Shown piece after piece: positions 26,394 through 38,459 of a DNA stretch of 64,000 bases. Made by a program: the position numbers and the translations under genes. The stretch comes from Nocardia kruczakiae NBRC 101016 (GTDB taxonomy: Bacteria; Actinomycetota; Actinomycetes; Mycobacteriales; Mycobacteriaceae), in NCBI RefSeq assembly GCF_001612965.1, contig NZ_BDBL01000008.1:62001-126000 (forward strand), in the 5' to 3' direction. Within the stretch, counting starts at the first letter, position 1, and each line of letters starts with the position of its first letter. Under the pieces are notes generated by a model, which searched no databases, was not told where the DNA came from, and worked only from the letters and a program-made list of their open reading frames with translations.

Positions 26394-27641
26394 TCAGTTC
26401 CGCGCGCCCGGCAGGGCGGTCGCGGCGGCTGCCTCGAGGGTTCCTTCCTCGACGTGGATCGGTAACCGCGCATACACCTGGAAGCCACCTTCGGAGCGCG
26501 GGCCGGCGGCCAGCATGCCGCCGATGGATTCCGCCCGGGCCCGCATACCGGAGATGCCGCTGCCGTCCGAACTCCCCACCGGCGCCCCGCCCGTCCCGGC
26601 GTTGTTGGCCACCAGCACCTCCACCGCCTGTGCGGTCACCGTCACGGTCACGGTGACCGCCGCACCCGGCGCGTGCCGGGACACGTTCGACAGCGACTCC
26701 TGCACGATCCGGTACAGCGCGAGGCCGACGGTATCGGGCACCGCGGCCAGCGAACCGTCGATGGTCCAGTCGATGTGCACACCCGCGCGACGCACCCCGT
26801 CCAACATCGCCATCACGTCGGCGGCGACCGGTTGCGGGGCGTGTTCGGGCAGCTGACCGTCGCTGCGCAGGACGCCGAGCATGCTGCGGATCTCGTTGAG
26901 CGCTTCCCGGGCGGAGGCCCCGATGGAATCGAATTCCGCGCGGGCCGCCTCGGAGACGTCCGGCACCCGGTAGGGCGCGGTCTGCGCCTGCACCACGACC
27001 ATCGACATGTGGTGGGCGACCACATCGTGCAGATCGCGCGCGATGCGGGCCTTCTCCTCGAGGATCGCGCGGCGAGCCCGTTCCAGTTCGTTCTGCTCCT
27101 CCTGCCGCACCAGCGCCTGCCGCGACAGCACCAACCAGCGCACCAGCAGACCGAATCCGACCAGTCCGGTCATCGCCAGCGGCCAGCCGAACCCCGCCTC
27201 GGCGAACGAGCTGGTTCCGGCCATGGTGGTCGCGAACAGCAGTGACGACGCGATCCAGGCGATCAGCACGATCTGCATCGGCGCTCGCACCGCCACCGCG
27301 AACAGCAGCGTGAACAGCACCAGGATGTGGACGACCTGGAACGGCAGGTCGTTACCCGGCTGATGGGGGATGGCCAGCGCCATCAGCAAGGCCGCGCCGG
27401 CGGAGATGGCCCAGCCCAGAGCCGGATTGACGCGGATCAGTGCCAGCGGGAATACGGCCAGCGCGGCGATGAACGGCTGTGCGCCGGCCGGCACCTGGTG
27501 GGTGAGGTGCAGGGTGGGCCAGCCGACCGCGAACAGCGTTCCCACGACCACCACCGTCGCCATGTCGAACCACAGCCGCGCGCGGCCCGGAGTTCGCGCC
27601 GCCGCCCGCGCCTGCCGCGCCACTCGTATCGCCCGTGTCAT
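26394..27641 (-). CDS. Sensor histidine kinase, NarL/DesK (HisKA_3) type
   Basis: 415 aa from ATG at 27641, chosen because TAGGCT (a -10 box) ends 7 nt upstream, as at a leaderless start. About five to six membrane helices in the first 180 residues, then HisKA_3 with EKARIARDLHDVVAHHMSMVV and an HATPase domain with LYRIVQESLSNVSRHAPGA and GSGISGMRAR. The short loops between helices suggest intramembrane sensing, as in LiaS-type kinases; the ligand is not known. First gene of the kinase-uppP-regulator operon. Confidence 0.92.
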   Translation of the reverse strand: MTRAIRVARQARAAARTPGRARLWFDMATVVVVGTLFAVGWPTLHLTHQVPAGAQPFIAALAVFPLALIRVNPALGWAISAGAALLMALAIPHQPGNDLPFQVVHILVLFTLLFAVAVRAPMQIVLIAWIASSLLFATTMAGTSSFAEAGFGWPLAMTGLVGFGLLVRWLVLSRQALVRQEEQNELERARRAILEEKARIARDLHDVVAHHMSMVVVQAQTAPYRVPDVSEAARAEFDSIGASAREALNEIRSMLGVLRSDGQLPEHAPQPVAADVMAMLDGVRRAGVHIDWTIDGSLAAVPDTVGLALYRIVQESLSNVSRHAPGAAVTVTVTVTAQAVEVLVANNAGTGGAPVGSSDGSGISGMRARAESIGGMLAAGPRSEGGFQVYARLPIHVEEGTLEAAAATALPGARN

Positions 27642-27654
27642 GGTGACGAGCCTA
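27642..27654 (-). promoter_or_regulatory. Leaderless promoter -10 box of the kinase-uppP-regulator operon
   Basis: Minus strand TAGGCT (27649-27654), 7 nt before the ATG at 27641; no clear -35. Confidence 0.5.
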
Positions 27655-27808
27655 GGAAGTCGCCGGCGATCCGTCCTCACCCCCGGGTTCGACATCCCAC
27701 CCCCTACCCCGGTATGACACCGCTGCACGCGCGCACCCCGGTAGCGGTACCGAAATCGATCCGCAGCGGGAGGTGTGCGCCGGTCCCCGATTCCTACCTT
27801 CGACCGCT

Positions 27809-30508
27809 ATGAGCGATATTGCGGATGCGGGTGGGACGCCGCGCGGGGACAGCGGGACCACGGTGGTCGACGCCGGGCCGGGCCGCGACGGCCATCGGGC
27901 GGGGCACGGGCACGGGCACGACGGCAAGTCGTCACCCGCCATGCCGGGTCGGACCGGAAGGCGCGGGAACAGCGAAAAGCATTGGCGGCGTGGGAAGTTG
28001 CGCGCGCTCCTCGCATTCGTTGCCGTTGTCGCGGCGCTGATCGCGGGACTCGTCTCGTTGTCTCCGGGGGCGGGGGCGGCCGAGGTCGGGCCCGCGCCGG
28101 AGAATACGGGCGCGCGGGACGCGGTGCGGGCGCTGACCGGTGACCGGCCGGAGTTGGCGGTGATTCCCGCGGATTTCGCTGCGACACAGGGGTATCGGCC
28201 GGTGCAGCTGGCCGGTATGCCGGTCGACCCCTCCGGTGAGTGCTCCTCACCGATTCCGCTACCCGCCGAATTCGACACCGCCTGCAAGGCCCACGACCTC
28301 GGCTACGACCTGCTGCGCTACGCCGAAGTCCGCGGCCATCCCCTCGGCCCGTGGGCGCGCCGGGCCATCGACAACGCCCTCGAAACCCGCATGTTCGCCG
28401 CCTGCGATACCCGCGGCGATCTGCTCGCCCACACCCGCTGCGCCACGATGGCGTCCATCGCCACCGCGGCGGTGGATCTGAACTCCCGCCGGCAGAACTA
28501 CGCCGCGCCGATGCCCGAATACCTGTTCGGCCGACAGCTGTCCGGAACGGATCTCGGCCCGCAGGTGGTTCACGTCCTCGCCCGGCTCGCCATGGTGCTG
28601 CTGATGGTGGCGGCGTTGTTCGCCATCGTCCGCCGCACCATCCGGCCGCGTCGGGAAGGACAATGCACAGCGCCACCGGCGACTCGGTGGTCGCCGTGGT
28701 CGGATTCTCGTGGCGCATCGGCCGGGCGCATGTGGAACCGGCGCTCGGGTGGGAGTACCGGCAATCGCGACGGTCGCGTTCTCCCCGCACGCATCGGTGC
28801 AGCGGCATCACGGACCGCACGAGGGGCGCGCGAATGGTTGTCGCGCAACGCTGTTCAGCTACGCAGCGTTACCGTGCGAGGTGTCGACGGGATAGGCCTG
28901 TGGCTCGGCGCTCCGGCGACAGTGGCAGCGGGAGGCGGCGCATGGGCGCCGGAACAGGCGCGGCCGGCCGTTACGGCGCTGGAACTTTCACCGTTGCGGC
29001 GTCCGGGTGCACGACGAGAGATTTCGCGAACACAACCGGCGAGCGGCCGACGAAAGACAACGACGCCGGGCACATGTTTCGCACCACCGTCGCCCGGCGG
29101 GACGACCGGCACAACACCGTCTTCCCACTCTTTCGAGCGGGCGCGTAATGCACTCCGCGCGGTTGTCCGCCGCCTCGCCACCATCGGCAAGCCCCGGACC
29201 GGCACCCTGGTGGCCTCGGCGGCGGGTATTTCCGCGTCGCTGGCGCCGGGACTGCTTCCTCGCACCTCGGTCGCGCAGGCGTTGCTGACCGCCCTGCTGG
29301 TGCTCATCGCGCTGGGTGTGGCCGGTCTCGGCCGGAAGGTGTTGGGACACTGGGCGATCGACACGGAGGCGCGAACGAGGCGGTTCCGGACTGCGATCGT
29401 GATCGCATGCTGTGCCGTGGCCGGTGCCGCGCTCACCCACGCCTGGTATTGGCAGAATCGGCTGCGGGCGGCGATGGATTTTCCGCCGGTCGGTGTGCGG
29501 TACTGGCTGCACTGGGCGATCGGCGTCGTCGCGGTGGTCGTTCCGATCGTGCTCATCCTGCGCGGATTGCGCTGGGCGGCACGGTATGTGGGGCGCCTGC
29601 GAGCGGCGGCACTGGTCACTGCCACCGTCCTGGCCTGCCAGTTCGCCCTGCTTCCGGCCGTCGTGGATTGGCAGCGGTCGGCATTCGCCTCGGCCGACGC
29701 CGCCATGGACCCGACGGTGGTGCGGCCGGTTTCCTACACCCGCTCGGGCAGTCCGGAATCGGCGGTGAGCTGGGCCTCGCTCGGAGCGGAGGGGCGCAAA
29801 TTCGTCGCCGAACGCGGCCGATCGGTCCGCGTGTACATCGGCATGGATTCCGCACCGGATCTCGATTCCCGTGTCGCCCTGGCCGTTCGGGAGATCGAGC
29901 GGTCCGGCGGATTCGATCGCGGGCACCTCGTGGTGATGGTGCCGACCGGATCGGGGTGGCTCGACGCCGGCGCCGCCCGCGGCCTGGACGAGCGGTTCGA
30001 CGGCGACGCGACGCTGGTCGGCATGCAGTATTCGCAGGCGCCCAGCTGGGCGACCTTCCTGTTCGCCCGGGCCGACGCCGAGCGCTCGGCACGGGCCCTG
30101 TTCACCGGCATCGAGCGACACCTGGCCGGCCTGGCCCATCCACCGAAGCTCTATGTGTACGGGCAGAGCCTGGGCGCGACCGCCGGCAGCGCGATCTTCG
30201 CCGACGATCGCGACGAAAGCGCCCGGGTCTGCGCCGCGCTGTGGGCGGGCCCACCGGCGTCGGCGGTGCACCGCGGCGGCGCGACCGTCCTCGCCAACTC
30301 CTCCGATCCGGTGGTGCAGTGGTCGCCGCGATTGCTGTGGCGCGCACCCGATCTCACCGGGACCCGCCACGACGCACCACACCCGATGTGGCTCCCGGGG
30401 CTGAGCTGGGTGCAGACCACCGCCGATATGCTCTCCGCCCTCGCCCCGGGCCCCGGCCACGGCCACCGCTACGGATCGGATCAGGGCACCGCGCTCGGGA
30501 GTTGCTGA
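27809..30508 (+). CDS. Phospholipase A2-like domain joined to integral-membrane alpha/beta-hydrolase (fusion or merged genes)
   Basis: 899 aa in one open frame from ATG at 27809. Residues 1-66 are His/Gly-rich; a signal or anchor helix follows (67-88); residues 140-235 contain a prokaryotic phospholipase A2 motif CKAHDLGYDLL (His/Asp 162-163); a second helix lies near 253-275. From about residue 455 it is an Abhydrolase_9-type protein: four helices, then a hydrolase domain with nucleophile GQSLGATAGS (Ser about 787). Residues 285-445 look unlike a normal protein and G/C at third positions falls there, while another frame looks better, so two genes with a damaged spacer is the main alternative. 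Confidence 0.6.
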   Translation: MSDIADAGGTPRGDSGTTVVDAGPGRDGHRAGHGHGHDGKSSPAMPGRTGRRGNSEKHWRRGKLRALLAFVAVVAALIAGLVSLSPGAGAAEVGPAPENTGARDAVRALTGDRPELAVIPADFAATQGYRPVQLAGMPVDPSGECSSPIPLPAEFDTACKAHDLGYDLLRYAEVRGHPLGPWARRAIDNALETRMFAACDTRGDLLAHTRCATMASIATAAVDLNSRRQNYAAPMPEYLFGRQLSGTDLGPQVVHVLARLAMVLLMVAALFAIVRRTIRPRREGQCTAPPATRWSPWSDSRGASAGRMWNRRSGGSTGNRDGRVLPARIGAAASRTARGAREWLSRNAVQLRSVTVRGVDGIGLWLGAPATVAAGGGAWAPEQARPAVTALELSPLRRPGARREISRTQPASGRRKTTTPGTCFAPPSPGGTTGTTPSSHSFERARNALRAVVRRLATIGKPRTGTLVASAAGISASLAPGLLPRTSVAQALLTALLVLIALGVAGLGRKVLGHWAIDTEARTRRFRTAIVIACCAVAGAALTHAWYWQNRLRAAMDFPPVGVRYWLHWAIGVVAVVVPIVLILRGLRWAARYVGRLRAAALVTATVLACQFALLPAVVDWQRSAFASADAAMDPTVVRPVSYTRSGSPESAVSWASLGAEGRKFVAERGRSVRVYIGMDSAPDLDSRVALAVREIERSGGFDRGHLVVMVPTGSGWLDAGAARGLDERFDGDATLVGMQYSQAPSWATFLFARADAERSARALFTGIERHLAGLAHPPKLYVYGQSLGATAGSAIFADDRDESARVCAALWAGPPASAVHRGGATVLANSSDPVVQWSPRLLWRAPDLTGTRHDAPHPMWLPGLSWVQTTADMLSALAPGPGHGHRYGSDQGTALGSC

Positions 30509-30636
30509 TGTCGATGACGGCGGCCGGGGCGGTCACGGCATCGGCTCCCCCCAGCCGACCACCGTGCCCACCCGGCCCCCACCGTGTGCTATACCGGTTC
30601 TCGCAGGTCAGAACTGTAAATCGGCGGAAGGACGGC

Positions 30637-31086
30637 ATGGACAAGCCCACGAATCTGGTGGAATTCGAGACCATGCTGCTCGGCCGCTACACCATTCACC
30701 CGCGCTATCGCCGCGACGGCACCCGCCTCGATCGCAGCGCCTACCTGCTGCTCAGCCGGCTCGCCATCGAGGGCCCGATGTCGATCGGTCAGCTCAGCGA
30801 CGCGTTCGGCCTCGACGCCTCCACGCTGAACCGCCAGACCGCGGCGCTGCTGCGCGCCGGACATGTCGAGCGGATCCCCGATCCTGAGGGCGGGATGGCC
30901 CGCAAGTTCCGCATCACACCGGCCGGCGAGGAGAGCCTCGACGCCGAACGCGACGCCAATATCGAAGGGCTGGGCCGCGTTCTGGAGGGCTGGTCACCCG
31001 ACGACGTCGCGCGTTTCGCCGACTATCTGCAGCGCTTCAACACCGATATCGAGCGGCTCGACGGCCGCCCGTGGCCGCGGCCGTAA
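30637..31086 (+). CDS. MarR-family transcriptional regulator
   Basis: 149 aa from ATG at 30637 with GGAAGG upstream. Winged-helix core: SAYLLLSRLAIEGPMSIGQL, SDAFGLDASTLNRQTAALL (recognition helix) and the wing GHVERIPDPEGGMARKFRITPAG. Such dimers usually repress adjacent genes until a ligand binds. Lies 128 bp after the hydrolase and convergent to gatA; its target is not evident, though the upstream hydrolase is a candidate. Confidence 0.9.
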   Translation: MDKPTNLVEFETMLLGRYTIHPRYRRDGTRLDRSAYLLLSRLAIEGPMSIGQLSDAFGLDASTLNRQTAALLRAGHVERIPDPEGGMARKFRITPAGEESLDAERDANIEGLGRVLEGWSPDDVARFADYLQRFNTDIERLDGRPWPRP

Positions 31087-31174
31087 CCGGCCGATCGGCG
31101 CGGCGGCGTGACCTCCTCGGTCCGCCGCCGCACCGCCGCTTCCGGGCGGGAACGAGCCCGCCGATCGGCTGCGC

Positions 31175-32647
31175 TCAGGCGATCGGACCGCGCGCGGCCT
31201 CGTAGGCGGCGCCCACGCGGTAGAGCCGGTCGTCGGCCAGCGCCGGCGCCATGATCTGCAGGCCCACCGGCAGGCCGTCGTCGGCGGACAGTCCCGAAGG
31301 CACCGACATCGCGCAGTGCCCGGCCAGGTTGGTCGGGAGCGTGCACAGGTCCGACAGGTACATCGCCAGCGGATCGTTCACCTTCTCCCCCAGCTTCCAC
31401 GGCGTGAACGGGCTGGTCGGCGAGACCAGCACATCGACGCTCTCGTAGGCCTTGTCGAAGTCCTGCGCGATCAGGGTCCGCACCTTCAGCGCCTGACCGT
31501 AGTAGGCGTCGTAGTAGCCGGCCGAGAGCGCGTAGGTGCCGATCATGATGCGGCGCTTGACTTCCGGGCCGAAGCCCGCCTCGCGGGTCAGCGACATGAC
31601 CTGCTCCGCGGAGTGGCTGCCGTCGTCGCCGACGCGCAGGCCGTACCGCATGGCGTCGAACCGAGCCAGGTTGGACGACACCTCACTCGGCAGGATCAGG
31701 TAGTAGGACGCCAGCGCGTATTCGAAGTGCGGGCACGACACCTCGACCACCTCGGCGCCCAGATCCTTCAGCTGCGCCACCGCCGCGTCGAAGGAGGCGA
31801 GCACACCCGGCTGGTAGCTGTCGGAATGCAGCTCCTTGACCACGCCGACCCGTACCCCGGCCAGATCGCCGCGCGCACCGGCGCGAGCGGCCTCCACGAG
31901 CGCCGGAACCGGCACGTCACGCGAGGTCGAGTCCTTCGGGTCGTAACCGGCGATCACCTCGTGCAACAACGCGGTGTCGAGCACGGTGCGACCGCACGGG
32001 CCGCCCTGGTCCAGCGACGACGCGCAGGCGACCAGGCCGTAGCGGGACACGGTGCCATAGGTCGGCTTGGTACCGACGGTCGCGGTGACCGCGGCGGGCT
32101 GACGGATGGAACCGCCGGTGTCGGTGCCGATCGCCAGCGGCGCCTGATACGAGGCCAGGGCCGCCGCCGAACCGCCGCCGGATCCGCCGGGGATGCGGCT
32201 GGTGTCCCACGGGTTGCGGGTCGGGCCGTAGGCGGAGTTCTCGGTGGACGAACCCATCGCGAACTCGTCCATGTTCGTCTTGCCCAGGATCGGGATGCCG
32301 GCGGCGCGCAGCTTGGCCGTCACGGTCGCGTCGTAGGGCGACACCCAGCCCTCGAGAATTTTCGACGCGCAGGTGGTCGGCATGTCCGTGGTGGTGAAAA
32401 CGTCCTTGAGCGCCAACGGAACTCCCGCCAGCGGCGAGGCCACGGTGCCCGCGGCGATCGCGGCGTCGACCTCGGCGGCGGTCGCCAGCGCCTGCTCGCC
32501 GGCCACGTGCAGGAAGGCGTTCAGCTCACCGTCGACCTCGGCGATGCGCTGCAGATGCGCCTCGGTGACCTGCACCGAGGACACCTCGCGGCCGTGGATC
32601 TTCTCCGCCAGCTCGGCCGCGGACAGTTTCGTCAGATCGCCGCTCAT
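31175..32647 (-). CDS. gatA: Asp-tRNA(Asn)/Glu-tRNA(Gln) amidotransferase subunit A
   Basis: 490 aa. Amidase-signature enzyme with the Lys-Ser-Ser catalytic triad visible: Lys in PLALKDVF, Ser in [11 protein letters not shown] and Ser in [13 protein letters not shown]. It hydrolyses glutamine to supply ammonia to GatB. The ATG at 32647 overlaps the gatC stop (TGATG). A longer frame extends upstream through gatC but is a shadow. Confidence 0.97.
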   Translation of the reverse strand: MSGDLTKLSAAELAEKIHGREVSSVQVTEAHLQRIAEVDGELNAFLHVAGEQALATAAEVDAAIAAGTVASPLAGVPLALKDVFTTTDMPTTCASKILEGWVSPYDATVTAKLRAAGIPILGKTNMDEFAMGSSTENSAYGPTRNPWDTSRIPGGSGGGSAAALASYQAPLAIGTDTGGSIRQPAAVTATVGTKPTYGTVSRYGLVACASSLDQGGPCGRTVLDTALLHEVIAGYDPKDSTSRDVPVPALVEAARAGARGDLAGVRVGVVKELHSDSYQPGVLASFDAAVAQLKDLGAEVVEVSCPHFEYALASYYLILPSEVSSNLARFDAMRYGLRVGDDGSHSAEQVMSLTREAGFGPEVKRRIMIGTYALSAGYYDAYYGQALKVRTLIAQDFDKAYESVDVLVSPTSPFTPWKLGEKVNDPLAMYLSDLCTLPTNLAGHCAMSVPSGLSADDGLPVGLQIMAPALADDRLYRVGAAYEAARGPIA

Positions 32648-32943
32648 CACTCGCCTTCTCCCAGGATCTGCGGAACCATGAACCGCTGCTCGTCGACCGC
32701 GGGAGCGCCGGACAGCGCCTCGTCCGGGCTGAGCCCGGGGACGACCACATCCGGGCGGGTGACGTTGGCGGTCGGGTTCGGCGACGCGGTGGCCGGTACG
32801 TCGGCGGCGACCTCGGTGATGACCTGCACGTGACTCAGGATCGAATCCAGCTGACCGGCATACAGATCGAGCTCTTCGTCGGTGAGGGCGAGCCGGGACA
32901 ACCGGGCGAGGTGTGCGACCTCGTCGCGGGAGATGGCGGACAC
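32647..32943 (-). CDS. gatC: Asp-tRNA(Asn)/Glu-tRNA(Gln) amidotransferase subunit C
   Basis: 98 aa, the normal size. N-terminal helices [20 protein letters not shown] and the C-terminal [12 protein letters not shown] are typical. It stabilises the GatA-GatB interface. First gene of gatCA; one-base overlap with gatA. Confidence 0.96.
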   Translation of the reverse strand: MSAISRDEVAHLARLSRLALTDEELDLYAGQLDSILSHVQVITEVAADVPATASPNPTANVTRPDVVVPGLSPDEALSGAPAVDEQRFMVPQILGEGE

Positions 32944-33003
32944 CGCGAATCCCCTTTCGGCAGGTTGGTGCGTGTCGATGGCGCAGGGCGCTGCGCATGG
33001 GAC

Positions 33004-33092
33004 AGCCTAATGGGGTCAAGGCCCGGAGGCGGCAGCGGATGCGTAACCACGCAGGGCCTCCCCATTAGGCTCGGACAACACAGCCTAATGGG
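33004..33092. repeat. 11-bp element CCCATTAGGCT, three copies in alternating orientation
   Basis: Reverse copies at 33004-33014 and 33082-33092, a forward copy at 33061-33071, all in the divergent spacer between gatC and the ACT gene. The last two form a perfect inverted repeat with a 10-nt loop. Each contains TTAGGCT, a good extended -10 box, so the copies may be promoters reading both ways, operators, or both. The full spacer (32944-33339) has no other coding signal. Confidence 0.7.
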
Positions 33093-33339
33093 TGCGCTTT
33101 GTAGCCATCCGGTCACGGTCGGGCTGCGCTGATCGTTGCGGTGCGCGCCGGAAACAAGGTTGACATCACAACGTCATCGGAACAGCACTGGCACGGCACC
33201 GGGGGTTCGGCCGACAATGGATGTGGCGTACCTCACTGCCCCGGCTTCGAATCGTTTGCTGGAAGCAGTGGGTGTAAGTATTGCGAGACTCGGGTATACG
33301 TCCGAAAGTCTCGGTCGCACAGGAAAGGAAGGCAAGCAC

Positions 33340-33993
33340 GTGTCATATCTGCTTCGCGTGCAGCTTCCGGATCGCCCAGGAAGTCTCGGTTCACTCGCAG
33401 TAGCGCTGGGCTCCGTCGGCGCCGACATCCTCTCGCTGGATGTCGTCGAACGCGGCGCAGGATATGCGATCGACGATCTGGTGGTGGAAGTTCCGTCGGG
33501 CGCATTGCCCGACACCCTGATCACCGCGGCCGAATCGCTCGCCGATGTGCGGGTCGATTCGCTGCGTCCCTATTCCGGCATTCTCGACACCCATCGCGAA
33601 CTGGAGCTGATCGACCAGGTCGCCACCGCGCGCGACGACCGGCTGCAGGTGCTGGTCGACGGCGTCCCGCGCGTCCTGCAGGTCGGATGGAGCACCGTGA
33701 TGGACCTGGGGCCGCACGGCGGCGGCCAGCGTCTGGTCGGCAGCGCCAGCGCACCCGAGACGCAGGCCGGCAGTGTGCCGTGGATGCCGCTCGAGAAGCC
33801 GACGGCCCTCGATCCCGAGGCCGACTGGGTCCCGCAGATCTGGCGGGACATGGACACCAAACTGGCGGCCGCCCCACTCGGCAACACCGGTAAGGCGCTG
33901 CTGCTCGGCCGCCCCGGCGGACCGGATTTCCGTCCGTCCGAGGTCGCGCGGCTGGGTTATCTGGCGGGCATCGTCGCCACCGTACTGAGCTGA
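33340..33993 (+). CDS. ACT-domain protein, Rv3013 family
   Basis: 217 aa from GTG at 33340 (GGAAAGGAAGG upstream), which gives the same start as the mycobacterial orthologue; a longer frame from 33136 adds unconserved residues. The N-terminal ACT domain (YLLRVQLPDRPGSLGSLAVA) is followed by GADILSLDVVERG, and the C-terminus is strongly conserved in type (PGGPDFRPSEVARLGYLAG). ACT domains bind amino acids; a regulatory role is inferred, the ligand is unknown. Syntenic between gatC and ligA. Confidence 0.9.
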   Translation: MSYLLRVQLPDRPGSLGSLAVALGSVGADILSLDVVERGAGYAIDDLVVEVPSGALPDTLITAAESLADVRVDSLRPYSGILDTHRELELIDQVATARDDRLQVLVDGVPRVLQVGWSTVMDLGPHGGGQRLVGSASAPETQAGSVPWMPLEKPTALDPEADWVPQIWRDMDTKLAAAPLGNTGKALLLGRPGGPDFRPSEVARLGYLAGIVATVLS

Positions 33994-34067
33994 ACCGGTT
34001 GCGGCGCAGCGCCTTCGGCGAACAGGAGCTGGGGTAGCGGCTCCTGCTCGCGTCGCGCCGTCCGGTC

Positions 34068-34583
34068 CTACGCGCCGGGCGTGAGTGCCAGCCGCATGAC
34101 GGTGAGCGGCAGCCCGGCGTCGGTGTGCCAATCCCGTTCCGGCACATGACCGAAACCCATCCGCTGGTAGATGCGCCGGGCGTCGGCCATCCCGGGCATC
34201 GTTGTCAACACGACGGCGGCGAAGTTCTCCGCCCGGGCCGTCTCGACGACGGTGCGGACCAGGGCGGTGCCGACGCCGGCGCCGCGGGCGCGCTTGGCGA
34301 CCGCGAGCATGCGGAACTCCAGTTCACCCGCCCGCGCGATATCCGCGTACAGGGTGCCGGGCCGCGCGATGGTCAATGAACCCAGCAGGTCTCCGTCGCG
34401 CTCGGCGACGAGGACCTCGGCTTCGCGCGCTCTGGTCTCGGTGTCGGAAAGTTCGGCCACATAGGGACTTTCGGGATGCACGTGCCCCTCGCCGACGTAG
34501 GTGTCGACCGTCAGCTGTGCGATCGCCGCGAAATCGTCCGTGCGGGCGCGGCGAATCCGCACCCGCGTATCCCACTGATCCAT
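34068..34583 (-). CDS. GNAT-family N-acetyltransferase
   Basis: 171 aa. GNAT fold with beta-4 EFRMLAVAKRARGAGVGTALV (acetyl-CoA pyrophosphate loop R-x-x-G-x-G) and the C-terminal ARRIYQRMGFGHVPERDW. Substrate not predictable. It starts 2 nt downstream of the ligA stop, so it is likely co-transcribed with ligA. A possible terminator, CAGGAGC / GCTCCTG (34023-34046), lies beyond its stop. Confidence 0.9.
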   Translation of the reverse strand: MDQWDTRVRIRRARTDDFAAIAQLTVDTYVGEGHVHPESPYVAELSDTETRAREAEVLVAERDGDLLGSLTIARPGTLYADIARAGELEFRMLAVAKRARGAGVGTALVRTVVETARAENFAAVVLTTMPGMADARRIYQRMGFGHVPERDWHTDAGLPLTVMRLALTPGA

Positions 34584-34585
34584 GC

Positions 34586-37460
<2,875 letters not shown>

Positions 37461-37701
37461 CCCGGAGGGCCCCTTTCGTCGACACCGGCGACCTTACGGA
37501 GATCGCGCCGATTCGCGTCCCACCGACACGAACCGGGCGAACTTCGCCGTCGGCCGCCGCACTTTTCGCACCGAAGCCCTCGCGACCGCCGGGCCCTAGG
37601 GGCGCGGCATCGCGACAACTCCGCTCGGCAGAGCGATTACCCGCGCGCCGGTCGTTCACTCGCCGATGTGCCGAGGCCCATGTACCCCGGCGGCCCCGAA
37701 T

Positions 37702-38238
37702 TCAGAGGAGTTGACTGTCCCGGCAGAGGCTCGAACCGCGCGCCGACGGCGGCGCCCGGTGGGTGCCGGGGTCGAAGGCCCACGAATCCGCGGCCGTGAC
37801 CGGCCGCCAGAACAGCAGACCGTCTCCGCTCGCGGCGACCTCGTAGACGTTGTCGCGTCCTTCGATCAGCTGGTCGCCCACGCAGTAGTCGGTGTATTCG
37901 GTTCCGGGTTGCCGGGCTCCCGCACTGAAATTCCCGGCGGGCGCAGTCGCCGCACCCGGATTGGGCACCGTACTCGGACCGGGGGCCGCCGCCCCGCGGA
38001 TCCACCGCGCCGCGCCGGCGGCGTCGGTACCGCAGCGGTAACTCCACCCACCCGCGGTGACGACGTCTCCGCGCGGATGCGCGGTGTCGGCCCAGAGGCA
38101 TTGCGCGGCAACCGGTTCGACGACCTCGCGGGCGAACGGCCCGGCAGCGTCACCAGGGGCCGCCGCCGCGATCGCACCGGCGAGAGCGACGCCGGCCGCC
38201 GCGACTCGTGCGCACTGCACACCGAATGCCACGTTCAT
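37702..38238 (-). CDS. Secreted protein of unknown function in the sigma/Rieske cluster
   Basis: 178 aa from ATG at 38238 with GAGGAG 8 nt upstream. Sec signal peptide (VAAAGVALAGAIAAAAPGDAAG) and a mature part with Cys in AQCLWADT, YRCGTDA, TDYCVGDQ and SLCRDSQ, probably two disulfides. No family recognised. It is divergent from the first sigma gene and carries the shared GTAACC-N8-TATCT element upstream, so it is a likely member of the same regulon. Confidence 0.75.
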   Translation of the reverse strand: MNVAFGVQCARVAAAGVALAGAIAAAAPGDAAGPFAREVVEPVAAQCLWADTAHPRGDVVTAGGWSYRCGTDAAGAARWIRGAAAPGPSTVPNPGAATAPAGNFSAGARQPGTEYTDYCVGDQLIEGRDNVYEVAASGDGLLFWRPVTAADSWAFDPGTHRAPPSARGSSLCRDSQLL

Positions 38239-38268
38239 GTTCTTCACTCCTCGCAGTCGTGGTACCTG

Positions 38269-38288
38269 CAGATAGGGGTGGTGGTTAC
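38269..38288 (-). promoter_or_regulatory. Shared element GTAACC-N8-TATCTG upstream of the secreted-protein gene
   Basis: Minus-strand GTAACC (38283-38288), 8 nt, TATCTG (38269-38274); it ends 30 nt before the ATG at 38238. Confidence 0.65.
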
Positions 38289-38335
38289 GCGCCGCCGCAC
38301 TCGATCCGACGCGTGGCGCGTAACCGGTGGTGTGT

Positions 38336-38354
38336 GTAACCGCCCTGCTATCTA
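38336..38354 (+). promoter_or_regulatory. Shared element GTAACC-N7-TATCTA upstream of the first sigma gene
   Basis: GTAACC (38336-38341), 7 nt, TATCTA (38349-38354), about 105 nt before the ATG. A second GTAACC lies at 38320-38325. Back to back with the minus-strand copy. Confidence 0.65.
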
Positions 38355-38459
38355 ATTGATGGCGGCACAGTTCTCGGCAGGCACGGTCTCCGCAGACCCG
38401 ATCGGCCCCGGATCGGGCCGCATCGAGCGCGGCGACATCGGAGAGGAGGGCGGCGGCAG

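Noticed and set aside
28240-29148. A separate 303-codon gene in the +1 frame inside the PLA2/hydrolase region
   Set aside because: The first 140 codons are a shadow of the PLA2 domain; only the part from 28663 has coding-like stretches, and even that is patchy, so it is reported as a frame conflict and not as a gene.
31175-33019. 614-residue reading of gatA through gatC
   Set aside because: The upstream part is an alternate frame of gatC; the family start is at 32647.
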